From Pannonibacter tanglangensis (lineage in GTDB: Bacteria; Pseudomonadota; Alphaproteobacteria; Rhizobiales; Stappiaceae), in assembly GCF_009915685.1 (NCBI RefSeq), contig NZ_JAABLP010000002.1: DNA of 64,000 nucleotides; one strand, written 5' to 3'. The position numbers and the translations under genes were made by a program. Positions 46,221 to 54,457 of this stretch are shown one piece after another. Each line of letters opens with the position of its first letter. Position 1 is the stretch's first letter. Below the pieces are notes generated by a model, which had not been told where the DNA came from, ran no database searches, and saw nothing but the letters and a program-made list of their open reading frames with translations.

Positions 46221-47276
46221 TTAGTTCAGATCGGCAGTACGTTCAGCTGCAACCTTGGCTTCCGCGTCGGCGACGGCGGCCTGGAACTTGTCGAAGATCT
46301 CGGCGCCGTCCTTCACATTGCCCTTGAACCAGTCGAAGACCGGCGCAACGGCGGCCTTGAAGGCAGCCTTTTCCTCGGCGGTCGGCACGTAGACCTCGCC
46401 ACCGGCCTTCACGAAGTTCTGGTAGGCGGCGATTTCCTTGCGCTTCGGTGAGGCGAAGGTGGCCTGCTGCAGGGCGGCAAAGCCATCGACCACGATCTGC
46501 TTCTGGGCCGGAGTGAGGCTCTGGAAGCGGTCGTTCGACATCCACCAGAAGGCGCCCATGTAGCTGTGGCCGTCGAGGGTCAGGTACTTGAGGCCGGCGT
46601 CGGGGAACTTCATCGACATGATGTCGGTGATGCCGTTGGCCGTGCCTTCGACCACGCCGGTCTGCAGCGAGGTGAAGAGTTCCGGCCACGGAATCGGCGT
46701 CGGGGCGGCACCGACGGCGGTCGCGACCTGCTGCGGCAGCGGTGCCGGGACAGTGCGCATCTTCAGGCCCTTGAGGTCGTCGGGCGACTTCACGGTCCTC
46801 TGGGTGTTGGCATAGTTGCGCCAGCCGCCGGTGTTGCCGATGGTCATCAGGCGGATCTTGTTGTCGCTGTCGGCGAGTGCCTTGGCGCGCAGCTCGCGGG
46901 TGAAGTTGCCGGTCAGGACGGTCTCGGCCACCCGGTCGTCGCTCATCAGGTAGGGCAGGTCGAGCACCTGGATGTAGGGGAAGAGGCCGGCCGCGCCGCC
47001 CGAGGTGGAGATGTAGATGTCGATCGACCCGTCAGCCACGCCCTGCAGGCATTCCTCGCCGGTGGCGCACAGCTGCGTGCCGATGAAAAGCTCGACGGCG
47101 ATCGCGCCGTTGGAGGCGTTCTCGACGTAGTTCTTGAACACGACGAGCCCGTCGTAGTCCTCGTCGTTCTCGTTGGAATTGGCCGTCGCGCGCAGCGTGA
47201 TGTCTGCCGCATGGGCGAGGCCCGCAACGGTCAGCGTGCTGGCCAGAAGCAGGGTCTTCAGCATGGTCTTCAACAT
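46221..47276 (-). CDS. TRAP transporter substrate-binding protein, DctP type (sulfonate locus)
   Basis: This 351-aa periplasmic receptor has a signal peptide (MLKTMLKTLLLASTLTVAGLAHA, cleaved after about residue 23). Family features: LRATANSNENDEDYDGLVVF, GTQLCATGEECLQGVADG and ELFTSLQTGVVEGTANGI. Two cysteines (LCATGEEC) may form a disulfide. It follows the large permease by 27 bp. Within this operon the likely ligand is a sulfonate or sulfosugar; the sequence alone does not show which. Confidence 0.93.
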   Translation of the reverse strand: MLKTMLKTLLLASTLTVAGLAHAADITLRATANSNENDEDYDGLVVFKNYVENASNGAIAVELFIGTQLCATGEECLQGVADGSIDIYISTSGGAAGLFPYIQVLDLPYLMSDDRVAETVLTGNFTRELRAKALADSDNKIRLMTIGNTGGWRNYANTQRTVKSPDDLKGLKMRTVPAPLPQQVATAVGAAPTPIPWPELFTSLQTGVVEGTANGITDIMSMKFPDAGLKYLTLDGHSYMGAFWWMSNDRFQSLTPAQKQIVVDGFAALQQATFASPKRKEIAAYQNFVKAGGEVYVPTAEEKAAFKAAVAPVFDWFKGNVKDGAEIFDKFQAAVADAEAKVAAERTADLN

Positions 47277-47303
47277 TCCTTCAGTCCTCCCTTTCGTCTG
47301 AAG

Positions 47304-48596
47304 TCAGTCGACAAATCCGGCAAGGCGCGGGATTGTCAGGCTAATGGCGGGGAAATAGGTGATCAGGAAGATCACGATGATCTCGGCTGCCAGGAACGGG
47401 GCAACCGCCCGGGCGATGGTCTCGACCCGCAGTCCGGACACCGACGAGGTCACGAACAGCACCAGGCCCATCGGCGGTGTCAGCAGGCCCACGGTCAGGT
47501 TCACCACCATGATGATGGCAAAGTGCACGGGGTCGACGCCGAGCTGGGTGAAGATCGGGCCGAGGATCGGTCCGAGCACGATGATGGCGGGCCCGGCATC
47601 CAGGAACATCCCGACCAGGAACAGCAGGATGTTGACGAGGAACAGCAGCACCAGCGGGTTCTCGCTGAGGCTCAGGAACAGCCCGGCGAGCAGCTCCGGC
47701 GTGTGGGCCAGGGCTGCCACGGTCTTGAAGGCCATGGCCGCACCGATCAGCAGCAGCACCACGCCGGAGGTCATGGCCGCCCGCATCATGATGCCGGGCA
47801 GGTCGGCCGCCTTCAGCGTGCGCAGCACGAACAGGCCGAGGAACAGGGCATAGCCGGCGGCAATCGCGGCTGCCTCGGTCGGCGTGAACACACCGCCGAG
47901 GATGCCGGCCATGATGATCACCGGCGTGAGCAGCGGCCAGACGGCACCCAGCGCGGCGCGGCCACGCTCCCGCCAGCTCGCCCGGGGCGTTGCCTGCGGC
48001 AGGTCGTAGTGGTCGGCCATCAGCCGGATCATGATCATCAGGCTGACGCCGATCAGGATACCGGGGGCAATGCCGGCCAGGAACAGCGCTGCGACGCTCT
48101 CCCCCATCACGTAGGCGTAGATGATCATGATGCCCGACGGCGGAATGATGGGCCCGATGATGGCGGAGGCGGCCGTGATGGCGGCGGCAAAGCGGCGCGT
48201 GTAGCCCTCCTTCTCCATGGCCGGGATCAGCATGGACCCGAGGGCGGAGACGTCGGCGACGGCCGAGCCGGAAATGCCGGCGAACATCATCGAATCCACC
48301 ACGTTCACCTGGGCCAGGCCGCCGCGCATGTGACCGACGAGCGACTGGGCAAAGCGCACGATCCTGAGCGTGATGCCGGCCCGGTTCATCAGTTCGCCGG
48401 TCAGCATGAAGAAGGGGATTGCCATCAGCGGGAAGCTGTCCATGCCCGCATAGACGTTGCGGTAGAGGAGCACGATGTCGCGCTCCTGGCCGTTCCACCA
48501 CAGGATCAGGCCGGGCGCTGCGACCAGCGCAAAGACGATCGGCAGGCCGAACAGCAGGAACAGGATGAACAGGGGCAGAAACAGGCTCAGCATCAT
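47304..48596 (-). CDS. TRAP transporter large permease, DctM type (sulfonate locus)
   Basis: This 430-aa permease has about 12 membrane segments and the family pattern GSAVADVSALGSMLIPAMEK, IGPIIPPSGIMIIYAYVMGE and a later PMGLVLFVTSSVSG. It overlaps the small permease by 4 bp in ATGA. It carries solute across the inner membrane, driven by Na+. Confidence 0.95.
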   Translation of the reverse strand: MMLSLFLPLFILFLLFGLPIVFALVAAPGLILWWNGQERDIVLLYRNVYAGMDSFPLMAIPFFMLTGELMNRAGITLRIVRFAQSLVGHMRGGLAQVNVVDSMMFAGISGSAVADVSALGSMLIPAMEKEGYTRRFAAAITAASAIIGPIIPPSGIMIIYAYVMGESVAALFLAGIAPGILIGVSLMIMIRLMADHYDLPQATPRASWRERGRAALGAVWPLLTPVIIMAGILGGVFTPTEAAAIAAGYALFLGLFVLRTLKAADLPGIMMRAAMTSGVVLLLIGAAMAFKTVAALAHTPELLAGLFLSLSENPLVLLFLVNILLFLVGMFLDAGPAIIVLGPILGPIFTQLGVDPVHFAIIMVVNLTVGLLTPPMGLVLFVTSSVSGLRVETIARAVAPFLAAEIIVIFLITYFPAISLTIPRLAGFVD

Positions 48597-49183
48597 TCCG
48601 CTCCAAGGCTCGAACTGGTGCGCAGGGGCGGAAGCTGCTTGCCGGCACCGGCGACGCGGGCGATGGCCCGCAGCAGAAGCTCGATGTTGACGACGAACAT
48701 CAGCGTCACGGCCGTGGCGAGCGAGGCGGTCATCCAGCCGCGCGGCACGCTGGCCCAGCGATCAAGCGTCAGCGACACGGGCACCTGCAGCGAGGGCAGG
48801 GCAAAGCGCCCGCCGATGCCCGTCACTTCCGCCCAGCCGATGCGCATCGCGGTCCACAGGATCAGCGCGGACAGGCAGAGGAACATGAGGTTCAGCACGG
48901 CGGCGACGGGTCGGGGCAGCAGGTCGGAGATCATTTCGATGGCAACGAAACCGCCCTGCCGGAAGGCGGTCGGAACGAGGGCGGCCATCATCCACAGCAT
49001 GAGGAAACGGGCGGCCTCCTCGCTCCAGGCCAGCGCGTCGCCCAGCACGTAGCGGCAGAAGACCTGGACCAGAATGCTGGCCAGCATCAGCGCGATCGCC
49101 AGCGAGCCGACCCAGAGGCCGACCTTCAGGACCGCGCCGTTGACGACGCCGATCAGGCGCGTCAACGCAAGCAGGATTGCCAT
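48593..49183 (-). CDS. TRAP transporter small permease, DctQ type (sulfonate locus)
   Basis: This 196-aa protein has four hydrophobic helices, the first at about 17-38 after MAILLALTRLIGVVNGAVL, and the WSEEAARFLMLWMMAALVP signature. It is 54 bp downstream of the flavin reductase gene and overlaps the large permease by 4 bp, so it belongs to the same operon. Confidence 0.93.
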   Translation of the reverse strand: MAILLALTRLIGVVNGAVLKVGLWVGSLAIALMLASILVQVFCRYVLGDALAWSEEAARFLMLWMMAALVPTAFRQGGFVAIEMISDLLPRPVAAVLNLMFLCLSALILWTAMRIGWAEVTGIGGRFALPSLQVPVSLTLDRWASVPRGWMTASLATAVTLMFVVNIELLLRAIARVAGAGKQLPPLRTSSSLGAE

Positions 49184-49237
49184 GTCTTTCCTCCCCAGCG
49201 GGCCGGTCTCCTCCCGGGCCCGCGCCAGTCCGGCCCC

Positions 49238-49765
49238 TCAGGCCTTGCGCGCGAAATGCCCGTACATGCCGCGCGAGAAGCAGAGCGGATCACCCTCGCG
49301 GTGCGCGACGCGCAGCACGCGGCCGATGATCAGCGAATGGTCGCCTGCGTCATGCAGGGCAAAGCGCCGGCACTCGAAGCGGGCGAGCGTGCCGGGAATG
49401 ATCGGGCTGCCTTCGGCATTGAGCTGCCATTCCAGCCCTGCGAAGGCCGTGCCGCCGCGGGTGAAGCAGGCGCTGAGCCCGTCCTGATCCGCCCCCAGAA
49501 CATGGATCGCGTAGTGGTCGGTCGCGGCGAAGGCGTCGTGTTTCGACGAGCTCTTGGCCGGGGACCACAACACCAGCGGCGGGTCGAGGGACACGGAGGT
49601 GAAGCTGTTGACGGTCATGCCGAGCGGGCCATCCGGTCCCATCGCCGTCACGACCGTGACGCCCGTCGTGAAGCTGCCGAGGGCCGAGCGGAAGGCACGG
49701 GCGTTGCTGGCATCCGGGCTGAAGACGGTCTCGCCCTGGGCGTGTCTGTCATTGGCTGCCATCAT
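49238..49765 (-). CDS. Flavin reductase (NAD(P)H:FMN), candidate SmoA-type
   Basis: This 175-aa protein has the flavin reductase fold: FRSALGSFTTGVTVVTA, GMTVNSFTSVSLDPPLVLWSP and the ending GRVLRVAHREGDPLCFSRG. Such enzymes supply reduced FMN to a flavin-dependent monooxygenase. I choose the ATG at 49765 because an AAGGAGG site lies at good spacing and the AKR stop overlaps it in TGATG; the GTG one codon before is also possible. The neighbouring SsuD-like monooxygenase is the obvious partner. In sulfo-SMO loci the equivalent gene is smoA. Confidence 0.9.
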   Translation of the reverse strand: MMAANDRHAQGETVFSPDASNARAFRSALGSFTTGVTVVTAMGPDGPLGMTVNSFTSVSLDPPLVLWSPAKSSSKHDAFAATDHYAIHVLGADQDGLSACFTRGGTAFAGLEWQLNAEGSPIIPGTLARFECRRFALHDAGDHSLIIGRVLRVAHREGDPLCFSRGMYGHFARKA

Positions 49766-50658
49766 CACGGCACCTCCTTCCCGATTGCCAGCGTGTAGAG
49801 TTCAAACCAGGTCTGGCGATCCATGACGACCTTCATCGCCTCATGGAAACGGGCGATCCGGTCGAGGCGATTGGTGCCCATGACCGGGATGATCCTGGCC
49901 GGATGGCGCAGCAGCCAGGCGACCGCAACGGCGGTGACATCGACCTCGTAGTCGGCCGCGATCCGCTCGAGCGCGGCCAGCAGCGGCGGATTGCTGCCGG
50001 AGAACAGGCTGCCGCCGCCGAGCGGCGACCAGGCCATCACCGGCACCTTGCGCTCCTGCAGGAAGGCGAGATCGCCGTTTGTGAAGGGGGCCGGTTCGGT
50101 GAGGCTGATCTCGATCTGGTTGGTGGCAAGGCGCGTGTGCATGGCCGACTGCAGCAGCGAGACATCCCAGGGCCGGAAGTTCGACACGCCGACGCTCAGG
50201 ACCTTGCCCGAGGCCACCAGAGCGTCGAGCGCGCGGCCGGTCTCCTCCGCATCCATCAGCGGATCGGGGCGGTGGATCAGCAACAGGTCGATGCGGTCGG
50301 TCGCCATCTCGCGCAGCGAGGTCTCGACGGCTGCCGTGATGTGGGCGGCACTGGTGTCGTAGTGCTTCACCCTTGCGCCGGCATGTCGCCCGACGGGCGC
50401 GATGATGTCGCATTTGGTGACCAGCTCGATGCGCGCCCGCAGGCTGGGGGCGGACTTGAGCGCCGCCCCGAGAAGGGCTTCTGCCGTGTAGCCGCCGTAG
50501 ATGTCGGCCTGGTCCATCGTGGTGATGCCCTGCGCAAGGCAAGCCTCCACCTTGGCCTGGACGTGGGCCGGCGAGGTGTCGGTGTCGTCGCCGAGCCGCC
50601 ACATGCCGTAGACGATGCGGCTGAAGCTCAGGTCGGGGGTCAGCGAAATGCGGTCCAT
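49765..50658 (-). CDS. Aldo/keto reductase, candidate SmoB-type
   Basis: This 297-aa NAD(P)H-dependent reductase has the full AKR tetrad: D49, Y54, K82 and H129 (TTMDQADIYGGY, VTKCD, LLIHRPD). The later segments TNQIEISL and PVMGTNRLDRIARF are also typical. Enzymes of this subgroup reduce aldehydes such as 6-oxo-glucose, the product of sulfoquinovose monooxygenase. The start overlaps the monooxygenase stop by one base and the stop overlaps the reductase start, so the three genes are tightly linked. The substrate is inferred from context only. Confidence 0.9.
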   Translation of the reverse strand: MDRISLTPDLSFSRIVYGMWRLGDDTDTSPAHVQAKVEACLAQGITTMDQADIYGGYTAEALLGAALKSAPSLRARIELVTKCDIIAPVGRHAGARVKHYDTSAAHITAAVETSLREMATDRIDLLLIHRPDPLMDAEETGRALDALVASGKVLSVGVSNFRPWDVSLLQSAMHTRLATNQIEISLTEPAPFTNGDLAFLQERKVPVMAWSPLGGGSLFSGSNPPLLAALERIAADYEVDVTAVAVAWLLRHPARIIPVMGTNRLDRIARFHEAMKVVMDRQTWFELYTLAIGKEVP

Positions 50659-51815
50659 CAGTGGCGGTCTCCAACGCCCAGCGGGGTCGCCGGGGTTTCG
50701 CTCGGCACGCGGCCATAGGCATGCGGCAGCGAGCAGGTCTTCAGGTGAGGCAGGACCTTGGTCCCGAAATGGTCGGCTTCGTCGAGATGCGGGTAGCCGG
50801 AGAAGATGAAGGCCCGGATGCCCATCTTCCGGTACTCCTCGATCCGCGTCAGGATCTGGTCGGTGGAGCCGACCAGCGCTGCGCCGCAGCCCGAGCGGGC
50901 CCGGCCGATGCCGGTCCACAGGTTCGGCTCCACATAGCCGAACTGGTCGGCCAGCTCGCGGGCCCGGGCCTGGTGGGCGACGCCGAGCGAGATGGAGTCA
51001 TGCGCCCGCTCGCGGATCAGCTTGCCGTATTCGTCGTCCAGCTTCGAGACGAGGTGCTCGGCATACTCGCGCGCCTCGGCTTCCGTGTCGCGGACGATCA
51101 TGTGCACCCTGAGGCCGTAGTCGAGCGTCCGGCCATGGGCGGCGGCGCGCTCGTGCACGGCCTTCATGCGGGCGGCGAGCTGGTCCCGGGTTTCCGGCCA
51201 CATCAGGTAGACGTCGCACTGGGCGCCGCACAGCTCCAGCGCATCGGGCGAATAGCCGCCGAAATAGAGCAGGGGGCCGCCGTTCTGCTGGTAGGGGCGG
51301 GCAGGCTCCGTGGTCACGCCCCGGAACTGGTAGACCTCGCCGTCATGGTCGATGGTGTCGCGCGTCCAGGCCTGACGCAGGATCTCCACCACCTCGTGGC
51401 TGCGGCGGTAGCGGTAGGCGCTGTCGGCGACCTCGCCGGGGAAGTCGGAACTGATCACGTTGAGGGTCAGCCGGCCCTTCAGCATGTGGTCCAGCGTGGC
51501 AACCGTGCGGGCGAGCATGATCGGCTGCATCTCGCCGCAGCGAATGGCCGCCAGCATGTTGATGCGGTCGGTGATCGGTGCGCAGCCGGCGACGAAGCTC
51601 AGCGTGTCCTGGCCGACCTGATAGGACGAGGGGCAGAGGATATTCCGGAAACCGAGGTCTTCCGCCTTGCGCACGATCGAGGAGCAATGCTCCCAGCTCG
51701 AGCGCAGCCGCCCGTCCGGGACACCGAGAAAGGCGTAGTCATCGGAGCACAGCGCGGCAAACCAGGACACCTCGCTGGCGTCCAGATCGGCGGATGTGAC
51801 TGGAACGACGGTCAT
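50658..51815 (-). CDS. Flavin-dependent (SsuD-like) monooxygenase, candidate sulfoquinovose monooxygenase SmoC-type
   Basis: This 385-aa LLM-class enzyme uses reduced flavin and O2. SsuD-family traits include CPSSYQVGQDTLSFVAGCA, AAIRCGEMQPIMLARTVATL and FGGYSPDALEL. The last part has VGSTDQILTRIEEYRKMG, the loop that closes over the flavin in alkanesulfonate monooxygenases. The start at 51815 follows GGGGGGAG; an upstream frame to 51857 adds only a short basic peptide. It is the first gene of the operon and divergent from a GntR gene. The substrate is inferred from the AKR, flavin reductase and exporter neighbours. A plain alkanesulfonate is the main alternative. Confidence 0.88.
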   Translation of the reverse strand: MTVVPVTSADLDASEVSWFAALCSDDYAFLGVPDGRLRSSWEHCSSIVRKAEDLGFRNILCPSSYQVGQDTLSFVAGCAPITDRINMLAAIRCGEMQPIMLARTVATLDHMLKGRLTLNVISSDFPGEVADSAYRYRRSHEVVEILRQAWTRDTIDHDGEVYQFRGVTTEPARPYQQNGGPLLYFGGYSPDALELCGAQCDVYLMWPETRDQLAARMKAVHERAAAHGRTLDYGLRVHMIVRDTEAEAREYAEHLVSKLDDEYGKLIRERAHDSISLGVAHQARARELADQFGYVEPNLWTGIGRARSGCGAALVGSTDQILTRIEEYRKMGIRAFIFSGYPHLDEADHFGTKVLPHLKTCSLPHAYGRVPSETPATPLGVGDRH

Positions 51816-51862
51816 CGAACTCCCCCCTGGGCATCGAACTTTCTTCTTGCGTAACACCCGCC

Positions 51863-51876
51863 TTGATGTAAATCAA
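51863..51876. promoter_or_regulatory. Palindromic candidate operator of the sulfonate locus
   Basis: TTGAT-GTAA-ATCAA is a perfect 5-base inverted repeat lying between the divergent monooxygenase and GntR genes. A further GTATCAA follows at 51881. The arms are short, so it may equally be part of a promoter. Position favours the adjacent GntR protein as its reader. Confidence 0.4.
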
Positions 51877-51960
51877 TAGTGTATCAATTTTTGGGCGTCC
51901 GCGCGCCGATGTCGCACAGGCATCGCGTTCGGAAACGAAAAAAGACGAAAAATCAATACG

Positions 51961-52665
51961 ATGAACCAGCCGAAGGGCAGCCTGCCGATCTATCTCCAGA
52001 TTGCTGAACTGCTTGTCCGCGATATCGCTGCCGGTCGCCTGATCGACGGCGAACGCCTGCCGCCCGAGCGTGACATGGCCCAGGACATGGGCATCGCTGT
52101 GGGCACGCTGCGCAAGGCCCTGGCCGAGCTTCAGGCCCGCGGACTGCTCGAGCGCATCCAGGGATCCGGCAACTACATCAAGGCGATCAGTGATCCCAAG
52201 AGCCTCTATGCGATGTTCCGTCTGGAACTGATTGCCGGCGGCGGCCTGCCCACGGCGGAGGTCCTGTCCGTGGCCCGCCTGCCGAAGCCCGACTATCTGC
52301 CGGCCTTCGGCAAGGCTGCGGACGGGCATCGCATCCGCCGGCTCCGGCGCCTGTCCGGCCAGGTGGCGGCCGTGGAGGAGATCTGGCTGGACGGGTCCTA
52401 TGTGGCGAGCATCCAGCCGGAGGAGCTGTCTGAGTCCCTCTACCTCTATTATCGCACCCGGCTGAGCCTCTGGATCACCCGGGCCGAGGACCAGGTCGGG
52501 CTCGACATCGTGCCTGACTTCGCTCCGGCGCAGTTCGGCCTACCCGTCGGGGCGCCGGCGCCGCACATCCTTCGCATCAGCCAGGCCCAGGACGGCACGC
52601 GGGCAGAGGTTTCCCGCACCTGGTTCGATCACAATGTGGCCCGCTACGTGGCCCGTCTCAAATAG
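51961..52665 (+). CDS. GntR-family regulator (HutC subfamily, UTRA domain)
   Basis: The 234-aa protein has a GntR winged helix (residues about 5-70; LPIYLQIAELLVRDIAAGRL and LPPERDMAQDMGIAVGTLRKAL) and a UTRA effector domain in the C-terminal two thirds. It is divergent from the monooxygenase operon, 145 bp away, and precedes the Gfo/Idh/MocA gene by 13 bp. It is the obvious local regulator. In the Agrobacterium sulfo-SMO locus a regulator gene also sits beside the monooxygenase genes. Ligand unknown, plausibly a sulfosugar or its product. Confidence 0.9.
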   Translation: MNQPKGSLPIYLQIAELLVRDIAAGRLIDGERLPPERDMAQDMGIAVGTLRKALAELQARGLLERIQGSGNYIKAISDPKSLYAMFRLELIAGGGLPTAEVLSVARLPKPDYLPAFGKAADGHRIRRLRRLSGQVAAVEEIWLDGSYVASIQPEELSESLYLYYRTRLSLWITRAEDQVGLDIVPDFAPAQFGLPVGAPAPHILRISQAQDGTRAEVSRTWFDHNVARYVARLK

Positions 52666-52678
52666 GGGAACTCTTCAG

Positions 52679-53830
52679 GTGAAGCTGACTTACGGTATCA
52701 TCGGCTGCGGCATGATGGGGCAGGAGCACCTGCGCAACATCGCGCTCCTGCCGGACACGGGCATTGCGGCGATCTACGAGCCGGACGCCGGCATGCGCGC
52801 GTTGGCCGCCGCGGCCGTGCCCGGCGCGAAGATGGTCGCTTCGATTGCGGACCTGCTGGACGTGGCCGAGGTGAATTGCCTTCTCATCGCCAGCCCCAAC
52901 TATCTGCACCTCGCCCAGCTCGAGGCGATCGCCTCGATGCGGCCGCTGCCGGTGCTGGTGGAGAAGCCGCTGTTTACGGCGCCGGAAGATGCGCCGCGCC
53001 TTGCAGCCCTGCGCGCGGCCTATCCCGCCCCGATCTGGGTGGCCATGGAGTATCGCTACATGCCGCCGGTGGCACGCCTGATCGAGGAGGCCGAGGCCGC
53101 AACTGGCGGCATCAAGATGCTGTCGATCCGCGAACACCGCTTTCCCTTCCTTGAGAAGGTCGGTGACTGGAACCGGTTCAACCGCAACACCGGCGGCACG
53201 CTGGTCGAGAAGTGCTGCCACTTCTTCGACCTGATGCGGCACATCCTGAAGTCGGATCCGGTCCGCGTGATGGCCTCCGGTGGCCAGACGGTCAATCATC
53301 TGGACGAAGTCTACGGTGGCGAGCGGTCGGACATCTGGGACAATGCCTATGTGATCGTCGACTTTGCCTCCGGCGCCCGCGCGATGCTCGAACTCTGCAT
53401 GTTTGCGGAAGGGTCGCGCTACCAGGAAGAGATCTCGGCGGTCGGGCCGACGGGCAAGATCGAATGCCTGGTGCCGGGGCCGGGCCGGTTCTGGCCGGCG
53501 CATCTGGGTGAGCCGCCGGTGGCGCAGGTGATTGTCTCCCCGCGCGATCCCAAGGGGCCGCGCATGGTCGAGATCCCCGTCGACCCGCAGCTGCTGGAGG
53601 CGGGCGATCACAATGGCTCGACCTTCTACCAGCATCAGCGCTTCCAGAAGGCCGTGCTCGGCACGGGACACGTCGAGGTGGCGCTGACCGATGGCTGGTG
53701 GGCGGTCGCCATGGGGCTTGCGGCGCAGGACTCGGCCCGCAGCGGCCGCGCGGTCGACATCAGCGCCGAGCCTTATGCACCTCTCGCACATGGGGAGACG
53801 CCGGTGCGGGCGCTTGCCGCCGCGCGCTGA
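52679..53830 (+). CDS. Gfo/Idh/MocA-family NAD-dependent oxidoreductase or glycosidase
   Basis: This 383-aa protein has the Rossmann motif GIIGCGMMGQEH and the EKPL lysine (LVEKPLF), with a conserved KCCHFFDLMRH segment in the C-terminal domain. The start is the GTG at 52679; no ATG lies near. Most relatives are sugar dehydrogenases. In this locus an alternative is attractive: NAD+-dependent sulfoquinovosidases (GH188) belong to the same fold and open sulfoquinovose catabolic loci. Neither role is proven by sequence. It follows gntR in the same direction, probably in one unit. Confidence 0.85.
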   Translation: MKLTYGIIGCGMMGQEHLRNIALLPDTGIAAIYEPDAGMRALAAAAVPGAKMVASIADLLDVAEVNCLLIASPNYLHLAQLEAIASMRPLPVLVEKPLFTAPEDAPRLAALRAAYPAPIWVAMEYRYMPPVARLIEEAEAATGGIKMLSIREHRFPFLEKVGDWNRFNRNTGGTLVEKCCHFFDLMRHILKSDPVRVMASGGQTVNHLDEVYGGERSDIWDNAYVIVDFASGARAMLELCMFAEGSRYQEEISAVGPTGKIECLVPGPGRFWPAHLGEPPVAQVIVSPRDPKGPRMVEIPVDPQLLEAGDHNGSTFYQHQRFQKAVLGTGHVEVALTDGWWAVAMGLAAQDSARSGRAVDISAEPYAPLAHGETPVRALAAAR

Positions 53831-53898
53831 GCATTGCAGCATTTCCCGGGTACGGCAGCAGGCTGATTCCGCCGGCTGCCCCGGGGAGACAGGATCCA

Positions 53899-54357
53899 AT
53901 GGACACGCGCAGTCCGTACCGGTTGCATTCGCGGTTGGGCTACCGTGTGTCCCGGCTGTCGCGGGTGATCCAGGTCCGCATCGAGGCCGTGCTGGCCCCG
54001 CACGGGCTGACACGGCTGATGTGGTGTGTCCTGACCGGGGTCGGAGAGGAGGGGCTGCACGCGCCGTCCGAACTCGCCGACTATGTCGGTGTCACCCGGC
54101 CGACCATGTCGCGGCTGCTCAGGACGCTAGAGCAGCGCGGCTACGTCCAGCGGCGTCCCGTCGTCAGCGGCGACGCGCGGGGCGTCGAGATCGGTCTGAG
54201 CGAGGCCGGACGACAGCTTGTCGTCGACCTCAGGGCTCCGATCGACGGCGTGACGCGCCATTTCACCGACAAGCTGACGGCAGAGCAGCAGGCCGCGCTG
54301 ATGCAGGCAATCGATGCGCTGATGGAGGGCGAGAGCCGCGCCCTTGCCGATTTCTGA
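53899..54357 (+). CDS. MarR-family transcriptional regulator
   Basis: The 152-aa protein shows the winged helix of MarR regulators: APSELADYVGVTRPTMSRLLRTLEQRG then RRPVVSGDARGVEIGLSEAG. The ATG at 53899 gives the normal length; the longer open frame is an overlap with the Gfo gene. It sits on the plus strand between the sulfonate locus and the fucose locus and could belong to either. No target site is recognised. Confidence 0.88.
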   Translation: MDTRSPYRLHSRLGYRVSRLSRVIQVRIEAVLAPHGLTRLMWCVLTGVGEEGLHAPSELADYVGVTRPTMSRLLRTLEQRGYVQRRPVVSGDARGVEIGLSEAGRQLVVDLRAPIDGVTRHFTDKLTAEQQAALMQAIDALMEGESRALADF

Positions 54358-54457
54358 GACAGGCCGGAACGGTTCGGCGTCCCTGCGGCCTTTTCCGCCC
54401 GCCCTGCGGGCAGTAGGCTCGGCCATCGCTTCAAGAGGGGCGACGGGGAGGCCTGAC

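Noticed and set aside
46566..49052. An 828-codon plus-strand open frame opposite the TRAP genes
   Set aside because: It mirrors DctM, DctQ and DctP; the His- and Asp-rich product looks like antisense translation.
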